15,007 nt of DNA from NCBI GenBank assembly GCA_964453265.1, contig CAYVNU010000027.1, forward strand, positions 1 through 15,007. The letters run 5' to 3'. Made by a program: the position numbers and the translations under genes. This stretch comes from CAYVNU01 sp964453265. Its GTDB lineage: Bacteria; Patescibacteriota; Doudnabacteria; UBA920. Of this stretch, positions 6,034 through 12,945 are shown piece by piece. The notes beneath the pieces were generated by a model. That model did not search any database, was not told the origin of the DNA, and was given only the letters and a program-made list of their open reading frames with translations. Position 1 is the stretch's first letter, and every line of letters starts with the position of its first letter.

Positions 6034-7737
6034 TTGGACAATAGCCTTTTTTATCAAATTACAGGAGTTTTAGTTTTAGCCGGATTAATTGCGGTTTTTG
6101 TTAGTTGGTTAAAGCAGCCTAGCGTTATTGCTTTTATTCTTACCGGCCTGGTGGTCGGGCCTTTTGGTTATGTTCAATTACAGCATAAGGAGGTTTTGGA
6201 TTCATTGGGACAGATTGGTATTACGCTTTTGCTTTTTATGGTTGGACTTGAATTGGATTTTAAGCGAATTAAACAATTTGGCAAAGTTGCTATTTATACC
6301 GGAATTGGCCATATGCTGGTAACTGCTATTGCCGGTTATATTTTTAGCCGTTTTTTTGGTTTTGAAAATATTGCTAGTTTGTATATTGCTATTGCTTTGA
6401 CTTTTTCTTCCACAATAATTGTGGTTAAATTATTAACCGAGAAAAAAGATTTACAGAGTTTATATGCACGCATTGCGGTAGGATTTTTAATTGTGCAGGA
6501 TTTTGCAGCTTTGGGCGTACTGCTGTTTTTAGGCGGAAGCTCTTTGTCCTCGGGTGATGTATTTCGTAGCTTGCCGGGTTGGCAGTATTTGCTCGCTATG
6601 TCGGTTAAGGTTTTAATTTTAATTTTAATTTTGTCGTGGGCCAGTAAAAAAGTTTTTCCTAAATTTTTAAATCATTTTGGACAGTCAGATGAATTATTAA
6701 TGATATTTTCTTTGGGCTGGGCTTTGGGCTTAGCTGCTTTTATGTCGCTGCCGGCAGTCGGGTTTTCTTTGGAAGTCGGTGGTTTTGTAGCGGGGCTTGC
6801 TTTAGCCAGTAGCCAGGTGCATTATGAAATATCCGCGCGTATTAAATATTTAAGGGATTTCTTTTTAATTTTATTTTTTATTGTTTTTGGAACTAAATTA
6901 GTTTTTGCGGGAGCAGTGGCGGTTTTGTGGCCGGCTTTGGGTTTAAGTTTGTTTGTAATAGTAGGTCAGCCGTTTTTCATGATGCTTATTATGGGTTACT
7001 TGGGCTATACTCCGAGAACTTCTTTTTTTGCGGCGGTTACTACCGCGCAAATTAGCGAATTTAGTTTTGTTGTTGTTGCCTTAGGTAGTAGACTGGGGCA
7101 TATCTCAGACCAAATTGTTGGCTTAGTTACGATTATTGGCATTGTTACCATGGCAGTATCTTCCTATATGATTTTGTTTACAAAGCCTATTTATAATTTT
7201 TTACATCCAATTTTGAAATGGTTTGATTTTAAACATGGCCTGGCGGAAAGAGGTTTGCGAGACGAGGTTTTTAAAAATCATATTATTTTGGCCGGAGCTA
7301 ATAGGTTGGGCAGCCGGTTTTTGCATGAATTAAATAATAAAGATCATAAATTGGTTGTGGTGGATTTTGATCCCCACGTTGCCGTTAAACATGAGCTTTT
7401 AGGACTTACGGCGATATGTGGAGACATAGCAGATCCTTTTATTCAAGAGCAAATTAATTTAAATTCAGCTAAGTTAATTATTTCAACAGTGCCGGATTTA
7501 GACGATAACTTGAGTTTACTGGCAGCGGTTAAACAAATAACTTTAAAACGAAAACCTAAAGTAATAGTTGTAGCGCAGAATGATTTTGAAAGTAAATATT
7601 TATATGAGCAGGGAGCAGATTACGTACTCTCCCCCCACTTTATAGGCGGACTTCATTTGGCCAAAATTTTAGAAGAAAATAACCAATCAAGCCTCCTTAA
7701 AAAACTTCGCAAAGGGCATTTAGAAGCTATAATTTAA
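6034..7737 (+). CDS. Kef-type cation/proton antiporter with RCK domain (CPA2 family)
   Basis: A 567-residue inner-membrane transporter. Residues ~5-385 form about 12 hydrophobic helices of the Na+/H+ exchanger (CPA2) fold, with the conserved Asp156 in FLIVQDFAAL and typical TGLVVGPFG and LLLFMVGLELD motifs. Residues ~414-545 form a TrkA-N/RCK Rossmann domain (NHIILAGANRLGSRFL; acidic end of strand 2 at VVVDFD). The nucleotide loop is GANRLG instead of GxGxxG. No TrkA-C domain follows. It likely exchanges K+ or Na+ for H+, gated by a bound nucleotide. The only plausible start is TTG at 6034, since no ATG lies upstream before a stop; the region before it is A/T-rich without a Shine-Dalgarno sequence. 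The stop lies 5 nt before a 36-bp palindrome. Confidence 0.9.
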   Translation: MDNSLFYQITGVLVLAGLIAVFVSWLKQPSVIAFILTGLVVGPFGYVQLQHKEVLDSLGQIGITLLLFMVGLELDFKRIKQFGKVAIYTGIGHMLVTAIAGYIFSRFFGFENIASLYIAIALTFSSTIIVVKLLTEKKDLQSLYARIAVGFLIVQDFAALGVLLFLGGSSLSSGDVFRSLPGWQYLLAMSVKVLILILILSWASKKVFPKFLNHFGQSDELLMIFSLGWALGLAAFMSLPAVGFSLEVGGFVAGLALASSQVHYEISARIKYLRDFFLILFFIVFGTKLVFAGAVAVLWPALGLSLFVIVGQPFFMMLIMGYLGYTPRTSFFAAVTTAQISEFSFVVVALGSRLGHISDQIVGLVTIIGIVTMAVSSYMILFTKPIYNFLHPILKWFDFKHGLAERGLRDEVFKNHIILAGANRLGSRFLHELNNKDHKLVVVDFDPHVAVKHELLGLTAICGDIADPFIQEQINLNSAKLIISTVPDLDDNLSLLAAVKQITLKRKPKVIVVAQNDFESKYLYEQGADYVLSPHFIGGLHLAKILEENNQSSLLKKLRKGHLEAII

Positions 7738-7742
7738 AACAC

Positions 7743-7778
7743 ACTTTACATAGTTCACGGCCGTGAACTATGTAAAGT
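7743..7778. repeat. Perfect 36-bp palindrome (copy 1) before the PaaX/Cas2-like gene
   Basis: The half ACTTTACATAGTTCACGG (7743-7760) is followed by its exact reverse complement (7761-7778) with no spacer. It starts 5 nt after the antiporter stop and ends 17 nt before the ATG at 7796. A -35-like TTTACA lies at 7745-7750 and a weak -10-like TATGTA at 7769-7774, 18 nt apart. The palindrome could thus overlap the promoter of the following gene and act as its operator. It could also form a cruciform or mark the end of a mobile unit. Confidence 0.9.
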
Positions 7779-7795
7779 TCTTAAATTTTTATTTT

Positions 7796-8335
7796 ATGCC
7801 AAAACGTTATGGGACTTTTGTAAGTTTTATATTAGATGCATTGGATTTAAGTGTTCCTTTGGTTCCCCTTGAGAGCCCGTTTGATTTTGTAAAAAGGCAA
7901 AAACGAAAAAAAATTGAATATGAAAAATATAAACAAGCCCTTTGGTATATGAGCCGTAAGGGTTATTTGAAAATAGTTAATAAAAACACTAAGCAGTTTA
8001 TTGAAATAACGAAAAAAGGCCAACTGGAAAAATTATTACAAAAAGCCGAGGTAAGTAAAGAAGTAAAGTGGGACGGTAAATGGCGGGTTTTAATTTTTGA
8101 TATTCCTGAGGTTTCGCGAGAAAAACGCGATCAATTTCGGTGGCTATTAAAACACAACAATTTTATAAAATTGCAAGCCAGTGTTTTTATAAGCCCCTAT
8201 TCTCTAAATCGGGAAGCTATTGCGTATTTGAAAGAAACACGACTCATGGATTTTATAAGAATTTTAAAAGTTGAAGAAATTGATAGTGATTTAGATTTGC
8301 GAAAAAAGTTTGGTTTACATAGCTCACGGCCGTGA
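7796..8335 (+). CDS. PaaX-like winged-helix protein with Cas2-like C-terminal domain
   Basis: A 179-residue protein. Residues ~35-80 look like a winged-helix DNA-binding domain (YEKYKQALWYMSRKGYLKIV ... IEITKKGQ). Residues ~92-165 carry the PaaX-C/Cas2-like ferredoxin fold signature WDGKWRVLIFDIPE (92-105) with Asp102 at the Cas2 active-site position, followed by EKRDQFRWLLKHNNFIKLQASVFISPY. Proteins of this type are often labelled PaaX-like or Cas2 in Patescibacteria, but no CRISPR array or cas1 is present here. A transcriptional regulator or DNA-end-binding role is inferred. An alternative GTG start (7763) lies inside the upstream palindrome; the ATG matches the family. The last codons (HSSRP) and TGA stop lie within the second palindrome. 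No Shine-Dalgarno sequence is visible. Confidence 0.8.
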   Translation: MPKRYGTFVSFILDALDLSVPLVPLESPFDFVKRQKRKKIEYEKYKQALWYMSRKGYLKIVNKNTKQFIEITKKGQLEKLLQKAEVSKEVKWDGKWRVLIFDIPEVSREKRDQFRWLLKHNNFIKLQASVFISPYSLNREAIAYLKETRLMDFIRILKVEEIDSDLDLRKKFGLHSSRP

Positions 8336-8347
8336 ACTATGTAAAGT
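8313..8347. repeat. Near-perfect palindrome (copy 2) overlapping the end of the PaaX/Cas2-like gene
   Basis: The right arm CCGTGAACTATGTAAAGT (8330-8347) is identical to the right arm of copy 1. The left arm (8313-8329) differs from copy 1 at two positions (8313 and 8323), so the 34-bp palindrome (8313-8346) pairs at 15 of 17 positions. The left arm encodes the last codons of the gene, and the TGA stop (8333-8335) lies in the right arm. The two palindrome centres are 569 bp apart. Confidence 0.9.
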
Positions 8348-8383
8348 AAGATTTTATTATTTTATCTTTTTAAATTTTTTTAT

Positions 8384-8412
8384 TTGACGGTGTAGGTTAC
8401 TAAAGGTAATAT
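8384..8412 (+). promoter_or_regulatory. Promoter of cysS, predicted leaderless
   Basis: TTGACG (8384-8389) and TAATAT (8407-8412) are separated by exactly 17 nt. The predicted transcription start coincides with the A of the cysS ATG at 8419, giving a leaderless mRNA. A weak AAAGG (8402-8406) lies 12 nt before the ATG and could instead be a poorly spaced Shine-Dalgarno sequence if transcription starts further upstream. Confidence 0.6.
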
Positions 8413-8418
8413 ATCTTT

Positions 8419-9834
8419 ATGCTTAAACTTTACAATACTCTTACAAAACAAATAGAAGAAATAAAACCAATTAGATCAGGCCAAATAGGCTTGTATACCT
8501 GCGGGCCGACAGTATATGATGTTGCTCATATTGGTAATTTACGCACCTATATATTCGAAGATATTTTAAAACGTGCTCTAGTTTATAATGGCTATAAGGT
8601 TGAGCATGCGATGAATATTACCGACGTGGGGCATTTGGTTGGAGACGGAGATGAAGGCGAAGATAAACTAGAAGTTGGAGCAAGGCGAGAAGGAAAAAAT
8701 CCTCTTGATATAGCAAAAGTTTACACAGAAAAGTTTTTTGAAGATGCTGCTAAGCTTAACATTATAAAACCTGGTAAAATTCTTTCTGCAACCCAGAGTA
8801 TCCCGGAACAAATTGAAATTATTAAAATATTAGAAGAAAAAGGTTTTGCCTATAAAGGCGAAACCGCAGTTTATTTTGACACATCTAAACTTTCCGATTA
8901 TGGAAAATTATCTGGTCAGAATCTATCGGAAAAAATGACGGGCGCTCGTGAAAATGTTGTTATAGACAAAGATAAAAAAAATCCAGCAGATTTTGCTTTA
9001 TGGTTTTTCCTTAAAGGCAGGTATGAACATCATGTTTTAAAGTGGTCTTCGCCTTGGGGTGAAGGTTTTCCAGGGTGGCATATTGAATGTTCGGCAATAT
9101 CGCGCAAATTACTTGGACAACCTTTTGATATCCACTGCGGCGGTGTTGACCATATTGGTACACATCATGCTAACGAAATTGCCCAGAGCGAAGCTGCTTT
9201 TGGTGTTCAGCTTTGTAATGTTTGGATGCACGGAGAATTTTTGTTAATTAATGCTGGTCGTATGGGCAAGAGCGAAGGCAATGCCTATAATTTAGATACG
9301 ATTATCCAAAAAGGCTTTTCCCCTCTCGACTATCGCTATTTTTGTTTAGGTGCAAACTACCGTTCGCAATTAAATTTTACTTGGGAATCATTAAACGCAT
9401 CAAAGACAGCACTAGAAAGATTGAGGAATAAAATATTCAAAATATTAAACTCATTAAATATGAGTGATTCTTCCACAGATGGAGAAAGTGATTTAAGATC
9501 ATACTATGGTAAGTTTGAAGATTCTATTAATGATGATTTAAATATTCCTGAGGCTTTGGCATTGGTTTGGTTAGTAGTAGATAACCCGAGACTTAAAAAT
9601 GAGAGTAAAATCAATTTAGTAAAAAAATTTGACGAAGTTCTAGGATTAGATTTATTAAAATCAAAAGATAAAGAAGAACCTATCCCAGAAAAAGTTGAGC
9701 AACTCCTCGCCGAGCGGCAAACCGCTAGGGATATGAAAGACTTTCAAAAGTCAGACGAGCTTAGAAAGCAGATTGAAGATTTGGGCTACACAGTAAAGGA
9801 TACTATTTCTGGACAGCAAATAAAAAAGTTATAA
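8419..9834 (+). CDS. cysS: Cysteinyl-tRNA synthetase
   Basis: A cytoplasmic class I synthetase that attaches cysteine to tRNA-Cys. Its 471 residues match the family length. The first class I signature appears as HIGN (37-40). The substrate-zinc ligands Cys28 (YTCGPTVYD), Cys224 (GWHIECS), His249 and Glu253 (THHANEIAQSE) are all present. The KMSKS loop reads RMGKSEGN (281-288), a variant with Arg for the first Lys and Gly for the first Ser. The helical anticodon-binding part spans ~320-470. The gene has its own promoter right upstream, and the second palindrome of the PaaX-like gene lies 72 nt before its start. A bidirectional terminator overlaps its stop. Confidence 0.97.
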   Translation: MLKLYNTLTKQIEEIKPIRSGQIGLYTCGPTVYDVAHIGNLRTYIFEDILKRALVYNGYKVEHAMNITDVGHLVGDGDEGEDKLEVGARREGKNPLDIAKVYTEKFFEDAAKLNIIKPGKILSATQSIPEQIEIIKILEEKGFAYKGETAVYFDTSKLSDYGKLSGQNLSEKMTGARENVVIDKDKKNPADFALWFFLKGRYEHHVLKWSSPWGEGFPGWHIECSAISRKLLGQPFDIHCGGVDHIGTHHANEIAQSEAAFGVQLCNVWMHGEFLLINAGRMGKSEGNAYNLDTIIQKGFSPLDYRYFCLGANYRSQLNFTWESLNASKTALERLRNKIFKILNSLNMSDSSTDGESDLRSYYGKFEDSINDDLNIPEALALVWLVVDNPRLKNESKINLVKKFDEVLGLDLLKSKDKEEPIPEKVEQLLAERQTARDMKDFQKSDELRKQIEDLGYTVKDTISGQQIKKL

Positions 9835-9866
9835 AAAATAATCCCCTTCTTTTAGGGGATTATTTT
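9835..9866. terminator. Bidirectional terminator, 13-bp stem
   Basis: Bases 9835-9847 (ending AATAATCCCCT) pair with 9854-9866 around a TCTTTT loop. A-rich and T-rich edges on both sides allow termination of cysS (plus) and of the small minus-strand gene whose stop codon lies inside the stem. Confidence 0.85.
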
Positions 9867-10159
9867 AAGTATTCTTTTAGTTTTTCTATTTCTTGCAATA
9901 TTGCATCAGGTAAATCGCAACCTGTTCTAAAAAGCTGTTCGTAGTAAATAAGCATTCCAATTATGGATTGCTTATCTTTTTTAGAAAGTCGTCCTATATT
10001 TATTTGAATTTTACTTAAAAAATCCTCAAATGGCGCGTAAGCAGATCTATCTTTACGCCCGTTTGGATTTTTAAAAGTCAGATGAAATTCATTTAGCTGG
10101 TTATTTAAATCTGTAAGTGAAATTTTTGAATTTTGCGGCTCATTATCAAATTTTGACAT
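9860..10159 (-). CDS. Hypothetical helical small protein
   Basis: A 99-residue protein I do not recognise. It has no signal peptide or membrane segment. The N-terminal ~20 residues are polar. The centre contains FKNPNGRKDRSAYAPFEDFLSKIQ (29-52), and the C-terminal half looks helical (KKDKQSIIGMLIYYEQLF, then ILQEIEKLKEYLK). The ATG at 10159 is supported by an excellent extended -10 box only 5 nt upstream, so it is likely translated from a leaderless mRNA. It stands alone, divergent from dnaB and convergent with cysS, and no function can be inferred. Confidence 0.65.
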   Translation of the reverse strand: MSKFDNEPQNSKISLTDLNNQLNEFHLTFKNPNGRKDRSAYAPFEDFLSKIQINIGRLSKKDKQSIIGMLIYYEQLFRTGCDLPDAILQEIEKLKEYLK

Positions 10160-10164
10160 AATTT

Positions 10165-10173
10165 ATTATACCA
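10165..10173 (-). promoter_or_regulatory. Extended -10 promoter of the small minus-strand gene, leaderless
   Basis: On the minus strand TGG-TATAAT (10165-10173) is a consensus -10 with a TGn extension. It lies 5 nt before the ATG at 10159. No good -35 box is seen at the usual distance, which is normal for extended -10 promoters. Confidence 0.6.
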
Positions 10174-10241
10174 CATTTATTATCCCCTCTTCCTCCACAA
10201 ATTAAGCAGAAAATAGCTTAAATAGCGGCTTTTTTTAAACC

Positions 10242-10270
10242 TTGGAACATCGATTTAAATTCGCTATAAT
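10242..10270 (+). promoter_or_regulatory. Promoter of dnaB
   Basis: TTGGAA (10242-10247) and a perfect TATAAT (10265-10270) are 17 nt apart. The predicted start near 10277 gives a ~26-nt leader. This leader contains the Shine-Dalgarno sequence GAAAGG (10291-10296), 6 nt before the ATG. Confidence 0.75.
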
Positions 10271-10302
10271 ACCTAAACTAAACATATATTGAAAGGTTGG
10301 TT

Positions 10303-11688
10303 ATGGAAAATTCAACTGTACAAAGAATACCACCACAAAATTCTGATGCTGAAATGTCGGTTTTGGGTTGTATTATGCTCGACAGAGACGCGGTTATAAA
10401 AATAGCGGATATAATTTTACCCGATGATTTTTATGACCCTAAGCATAAAATTATTTTTGAAACAGCCTTGCAGCTATTTTCTAAAAATACCGCTATAGAT
10501 ATTTTGACTGTAACTAATTTGCTGGAAGAAAAAAAACTTTTAGAAAAAGTTGGTGGAAGCAGTTATTTAACTCAGTTAGTTAACATGGTGCCTTCCGCAA
10601 ACAATGTTACTCATTATGCTTTTATTGTTAGAAAAAAAGGCAGCTTAAGAAGGTTAATAGAAACTGCCGGGGAAATTAGCAACTTAGCTTATAAAGAAGA
10701 AGGAGAAGTGGAAACAATTTTAGATGCCGCTGAGCAAAAATTATTCGGCGTTTCTCAAAAGCATTTAAAACAAAATTTTACCCCAATCTCCTCCATTTTG
10801 CATTCAACTTTTGAAAGAATAGATGAATTACATCGGGACAAGGGAAAGCTCAGGGGTGTTCCTACCGGTTATATAGACTTAGACAGTATTTTAGGCGGTA
10901 TGCAGAAATCGGACTTAATAGTTTTGGCAGCCAGACCTTCTATGGGTAAAACCTCTTTGGCCTTAGATATAATGCGCCATATCGGAGTAGATTTAAAAAT
11001 TCCGGTTGGAATATTTTCTTTGGAAATGAGCAAAGACCAATTAGTTGATCGTCTTTTGTCGAGCCAGAGCGATGTCAATTTATGGAAAATCCGCACCGGC
11101 CACTTAAACGACGAAGATTTTGAAAAAATCGGCGAAGCTATGGGGCAGCTTTCCGAAGCCCCAATCTTTATAGATGATTCAGCTGGTAGTAATATTATGG
11201 AAGTGAGAACAAAATCCAGACGCCTTCAATCCGAGCACGGCGTTGGCATGATTGTGGTAGATTACTTGCAGCTTATGGAAGGCCATAATACCGATAACCG
11301 CGTTCAGGAAGTTTCGGAAATTTCCCGTAGTCTTAAAATTTTAGCGCGCGAATTAAATGTTCCGGTTTTGGCTTTGTCTCAGTTATCGCGCGGTGTGGAA
11401 AACCGTCCTGACAAAGTTCCTCAACTTTCCGACCTTCGTGAATCTGGTTCTATTGAGCAAGACGCGGACGTTGTTATGTTCATTTACCGCGAAGATATGT
11501 ATAAAGGTAAAGACAGCCGCAGGCCGAACATTGCTGAAATTCATATCAAAAAACATCGTAACGGTCCTACCGGCCAGGTTGATTTATTCTTCGAGCAAGA
11601 CAAAACTTCGTTTAAAAATTTAGACAAGACCTTTGATGTTAGTCCGCAGACTGTAATGGCATCGGTTAAGCAAGAAGAACAAGTATGA
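10303..11688 (+). CDS. dnaB: Replicative DNA helicase DnaB
   Basis: The ring helicase that unwinds DNA at the replication fork. It has 461 residues from the ATG at 10303, chosen over the TTG two codons upstream because GAAAGG sits 6 nt before it. The N-terminal primase-interacting domain spans ~10-110 (PPQNSDAEMSVLGCIMLD). A linker helix follows, then the RecA-like domain (~180-445). Visible are Walker A ARPSMGKTS (210-218), Glu241 in FSLEMS, Walker B MIVVDYLQLM (316-325), SQLSRGVENRPDKVPQLSDLRESGSIEQDAD (359-389) and the arginine-finger region KKHRNGPTG (417-424). No intein is present. The gene has its own promoter and is followed 92 nt later by recR. Confidence 0.97.
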   Translation: MENSTVQRIPPQNSDAEMSVLGCIMLDRDAVIKIADIILPDDFYDPKHKIIFETALQLFSKNTAIDILTVTNLLEEKKLLEKVGGSSYLTQLVNMVPSANNVTHYAFIVRKKGSLRRLIETAGEISNLAYKEEGEVETILDAAEQKLFGVSQKHLKQNFTPISSILHSTFERIDELHRDKGKLRGVPTGYIDLDSILGGMQKSDLIVLAARPSMGKTSLALDIMRHIGVDLKIPVGIFSLEMSKDQLVDRLLSSQSDVNLWKIRTGHLNDEDFEKIGEAMGQLSEAPIFIDDSAGSNIMEVRTKSRRLQSEHGVGMIVVDYLQLMEGHNTDNRVQEVSEISRSLKILARELNVPVLALSQLSRGVENRPDKVPQLSDLRESGSIEQDADVVMFIYREDMYKGKDSRRPNIAEIHIKKHRNGPTGQVDLFFEQDKTSFKNLDKTFDVSPQTVMASVKQEEQV

Positions 11689-11742
11689 TATTAACTAAAA
11701 ATAAGTAAAATTGTGCAGAGTTAAATTAAATTTTTATTTAAT

Positions 11743-11772
11743 TTTACATAATTATGGTCAATTTTATTTAAT
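11743..11772 (+). promoter_or_regulatory. Possible promoter of recR, nearly leaderless
   Basis: TTTACA (11743-11748) and TTTAAT (11767-11772) lie 18 nt apart. The predicted start falls about 2 nt before the ATG at 11781. The region is very A/T-rich, so chance matches are likely. A weak all-A/T hairpin at 11723-11744 precedes it. Confidence 0.35.
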
Positions 11773-11780
11773 TACTTACA

Positions 11781-12395
11781 ATGACTAAGTTACCAAACAG
11801 TTTAAATAAATTAATTAACGAGTTTTCTAAACTTCCCGGCATTGGGCCTAAAACAGCCCAGCGCCTTGGGTTTTATTTGCTTAAAAGGGATAGTATAGAT
11901 ATTGGGGAACTTTCTTCAGCAATCGCGAATTTAAAAAATGGTGTAGTTTTTTGTTCTATTTGCCACAACATGGTAGAAACAGATCCGTGCTCAACTTGCA
12001 CTGACCCCTTAAGAGACCATTCAATAATTTGCGTGGTAGAAGAACCACTTGATGCGCTTGCAATAGATAAATCCGGGACTTTTAAAGGCTTATTTCATGT
12101 TCTAGGCGGGGTTTTAAGTCCGCTAGACGGCATTGGACCTGAACAGCTAAAAATAGATTCATTAATTGAGCGGGTAAGCCAATCGGTTAATAAGCAGGTA
12201 AGTGAAATAATAATTGCGACCAATCCTTCTCTTGAGGGCGAAACAACAGCCATGCATTTGGCAAAAATTATTAAGACCCATTCCCCTGCTGTAAAAATTA
12301 CCCGTATTGCCCGCGGTTTGCCTATGGGTGGCGATGTTGAATACGCGGATGATATTACTTTAACCAGGGCAATGGAAGGTAGGAGAGAATACTAG
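11781..12395 (+). CDS. recR: Recombination mediator protein RecR
   Basis: Works with RecO and RecF to load RecA on single-stranded gaps. The 204-residue chain has the family order: a helix-hairpin-helix (LPGIGPKTAQRLGFYLL, 18-34), a four-cysteine zinc site (Cys58, Cys61, Cys70, Cys73) and a TOPRIM domain (~80-175). The TOPRIM domain includes CVVEEPLDALAID and ATNPSLEGETTAMHL with its acidic residues. The C-terminal ARGLPMGGDVEYADDITLTRAMEGRR completes the family signature. It is often found next to dnaX, but here it follows dnaB. No Shine-Dalgarno sequence is visible. A bidirectional terminator lies ~85 nt downstream. Confidence 0.97.
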   Translation: MTKLPNSLNKLINEFSKLPGIGPKTAQRLGFYLLKRDSIDIGELSSAIANLKNGVVFCSICHNMVETDPCSTCTDPLRDHSIICVVEEPLDALAIDKSGTFKGLFHVLGGVLSPLDGIGPEQLKIDSLIERVSQSVNKQVSEIIIATNPSLEGETTAMHLAKIIKTHSPAVKITRIARGLPMGGDVEYADDITLTRAMEGRREY

Positions 12396-12477
12396 AATTG
12401 ACCAGGATTAAAGAAAATTTACTGAATTAAAAGTAATCGCGAAATTTTTGCTGGAATTAATATTTCAAAATAATAAA

Positions 12478-12500
12478 AAAACCACCCTAAGGGTGGTTTT
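12478..12500. terminator. Bidirectional terminator between recR and rplU
   Basis: AAAACCACCC (12478-12487) pairs with GGGTGGTTTT (12491-12500) around a TAA loop. The A-run on the left and the T-run on the right serve both strands. The preceding 82 bases after recR hold nothing else I can recognise. Confidence 0.85.
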
Positions 12501-12505
12501 AAAAT

Positions 12506-12814
12506 TTAAATTTTGGTAATTTCAACTTCAGTGTAATGCTGGCGGTTGCCGATTTTTCTTCGGTATTTGCTTTTCGGGCGGTATTTTAATACATGGACTT
12601 TGTCCGCGCGGTCTTGTTTTAAGACTTTAGCTTCTACAATCATGCCGGCAATAAAAGGTTTGCCAATTTCCATATTGGCGCCGTTTGAAGAAAACAAAAC
12701 TTGCTCAAATTTAATACTTTCGCCTTGCTTGGCTTCTAGTTTTTCTACCTGGATTTTGTCGCCGGCTTTAACAATGTACTGTTTGCCACCGGTTTGTATT
12801 ATTGCGAAGTTCAT
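12506..12814 (-). CDS. rplU: 50S ribosomal protein bL21
   Basis: A large-subunit ribosomal protein that binds 23S rRNA. The 102-residue length is normal. The start MNFAIIQTGGKQYIVKAGD and the end HVLKYRPKSKYRRKIGNRQHYTEVEITKI are diagnostic. In most bacteria rplU is followed by rpmA (bL27); here a terminator follows at once, so it is transcribed alone. A good promoter lies 26-54 nt upstream of the ATG. The short leader has no clear Shine-Dalgarno sequence. Confidence 0.97.
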   Translation of the reverse strand: MNFAIIQTGGKQYIVKAGDKIQVEKLEAKQGESIKFEQVLFSSNGANMEIGKPFIAGMIVEAKVLKQDRADKVHVLKYRPKSKYRRKIGNRQHYTEVEITKI

Positions 12815-12839
12815 ATGTTTATATAAAAGTTACCAAATT

Positions 12840-12868
12840 ATTCTATCATTTCCCGGCTGTTTCGTCAA
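12840..12868 (-). promoter_or_regulatory. Promoter of rplU
   Basis: On the minus strand TTGACG (12863-12868) and TAGAAT (12840-12845) are exactly 17 nt apart. The predicted start lies ~19 nt before the ATG. Confidence 0.65.
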
Positions 12869-12874
12869 TACTGG

Positions 12875-12945
12875 CTATTGCCCTATAAAACCAACTACTT
12901 TTACGGTTCTTTCGGCGTCTATTAGAAGTGTTCCTTTTTGGATTT
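12875..12945 (-). other. Possible 3' end of a coding region beyond the assembly gap
   Basis: Directly after the N run, one minus-strand frame reads IQKGTLLIDAERTVKVVGFI-GQ and then stops with TAG at 12875-12877. It looks protein-like and lies in a different frame from the short tail KSKKEHF (stop at 12922) that the upstream gene would have if the gap were exactly 100 nt. It may be the true end of that gene or the tail of another gene hidden in the gap. Confidence 0.35.

Noticed and set aside
7763..7795. GTG start at 7763 for the PaaX/Cas2-like gene
   Set aside because: It lies inside the palindrome and adds residues (NYVKFLNFYF) without family support; the ATG at 7796 gives the typical start.
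7796..8335. A CRISPR-Cas locus, because of the Cas2-like domain
   Set aside because: No cas1, other cas genes or regularly spaced repeat array exists in the window. The winged-helix N-terminal part points to the PaaX-like group rather than adaptation Cas2.
8333..8344. UGA recoding (as in Gracilibacteria/SR1), reading through the TGA of the PaaX-like gene
   Set aside because: Only three more codons would be gained before TAA, and all large genes use TGG for Trp, have normal Gly codons and contain no in-frame TGA.
11723..11744. A/T-only inverted repeat after dnaB as a terminator
   Set aside because: The 8-bp stem has no G-C pair and the whole region is A/T-rich, so chance is a sufficient explanation.
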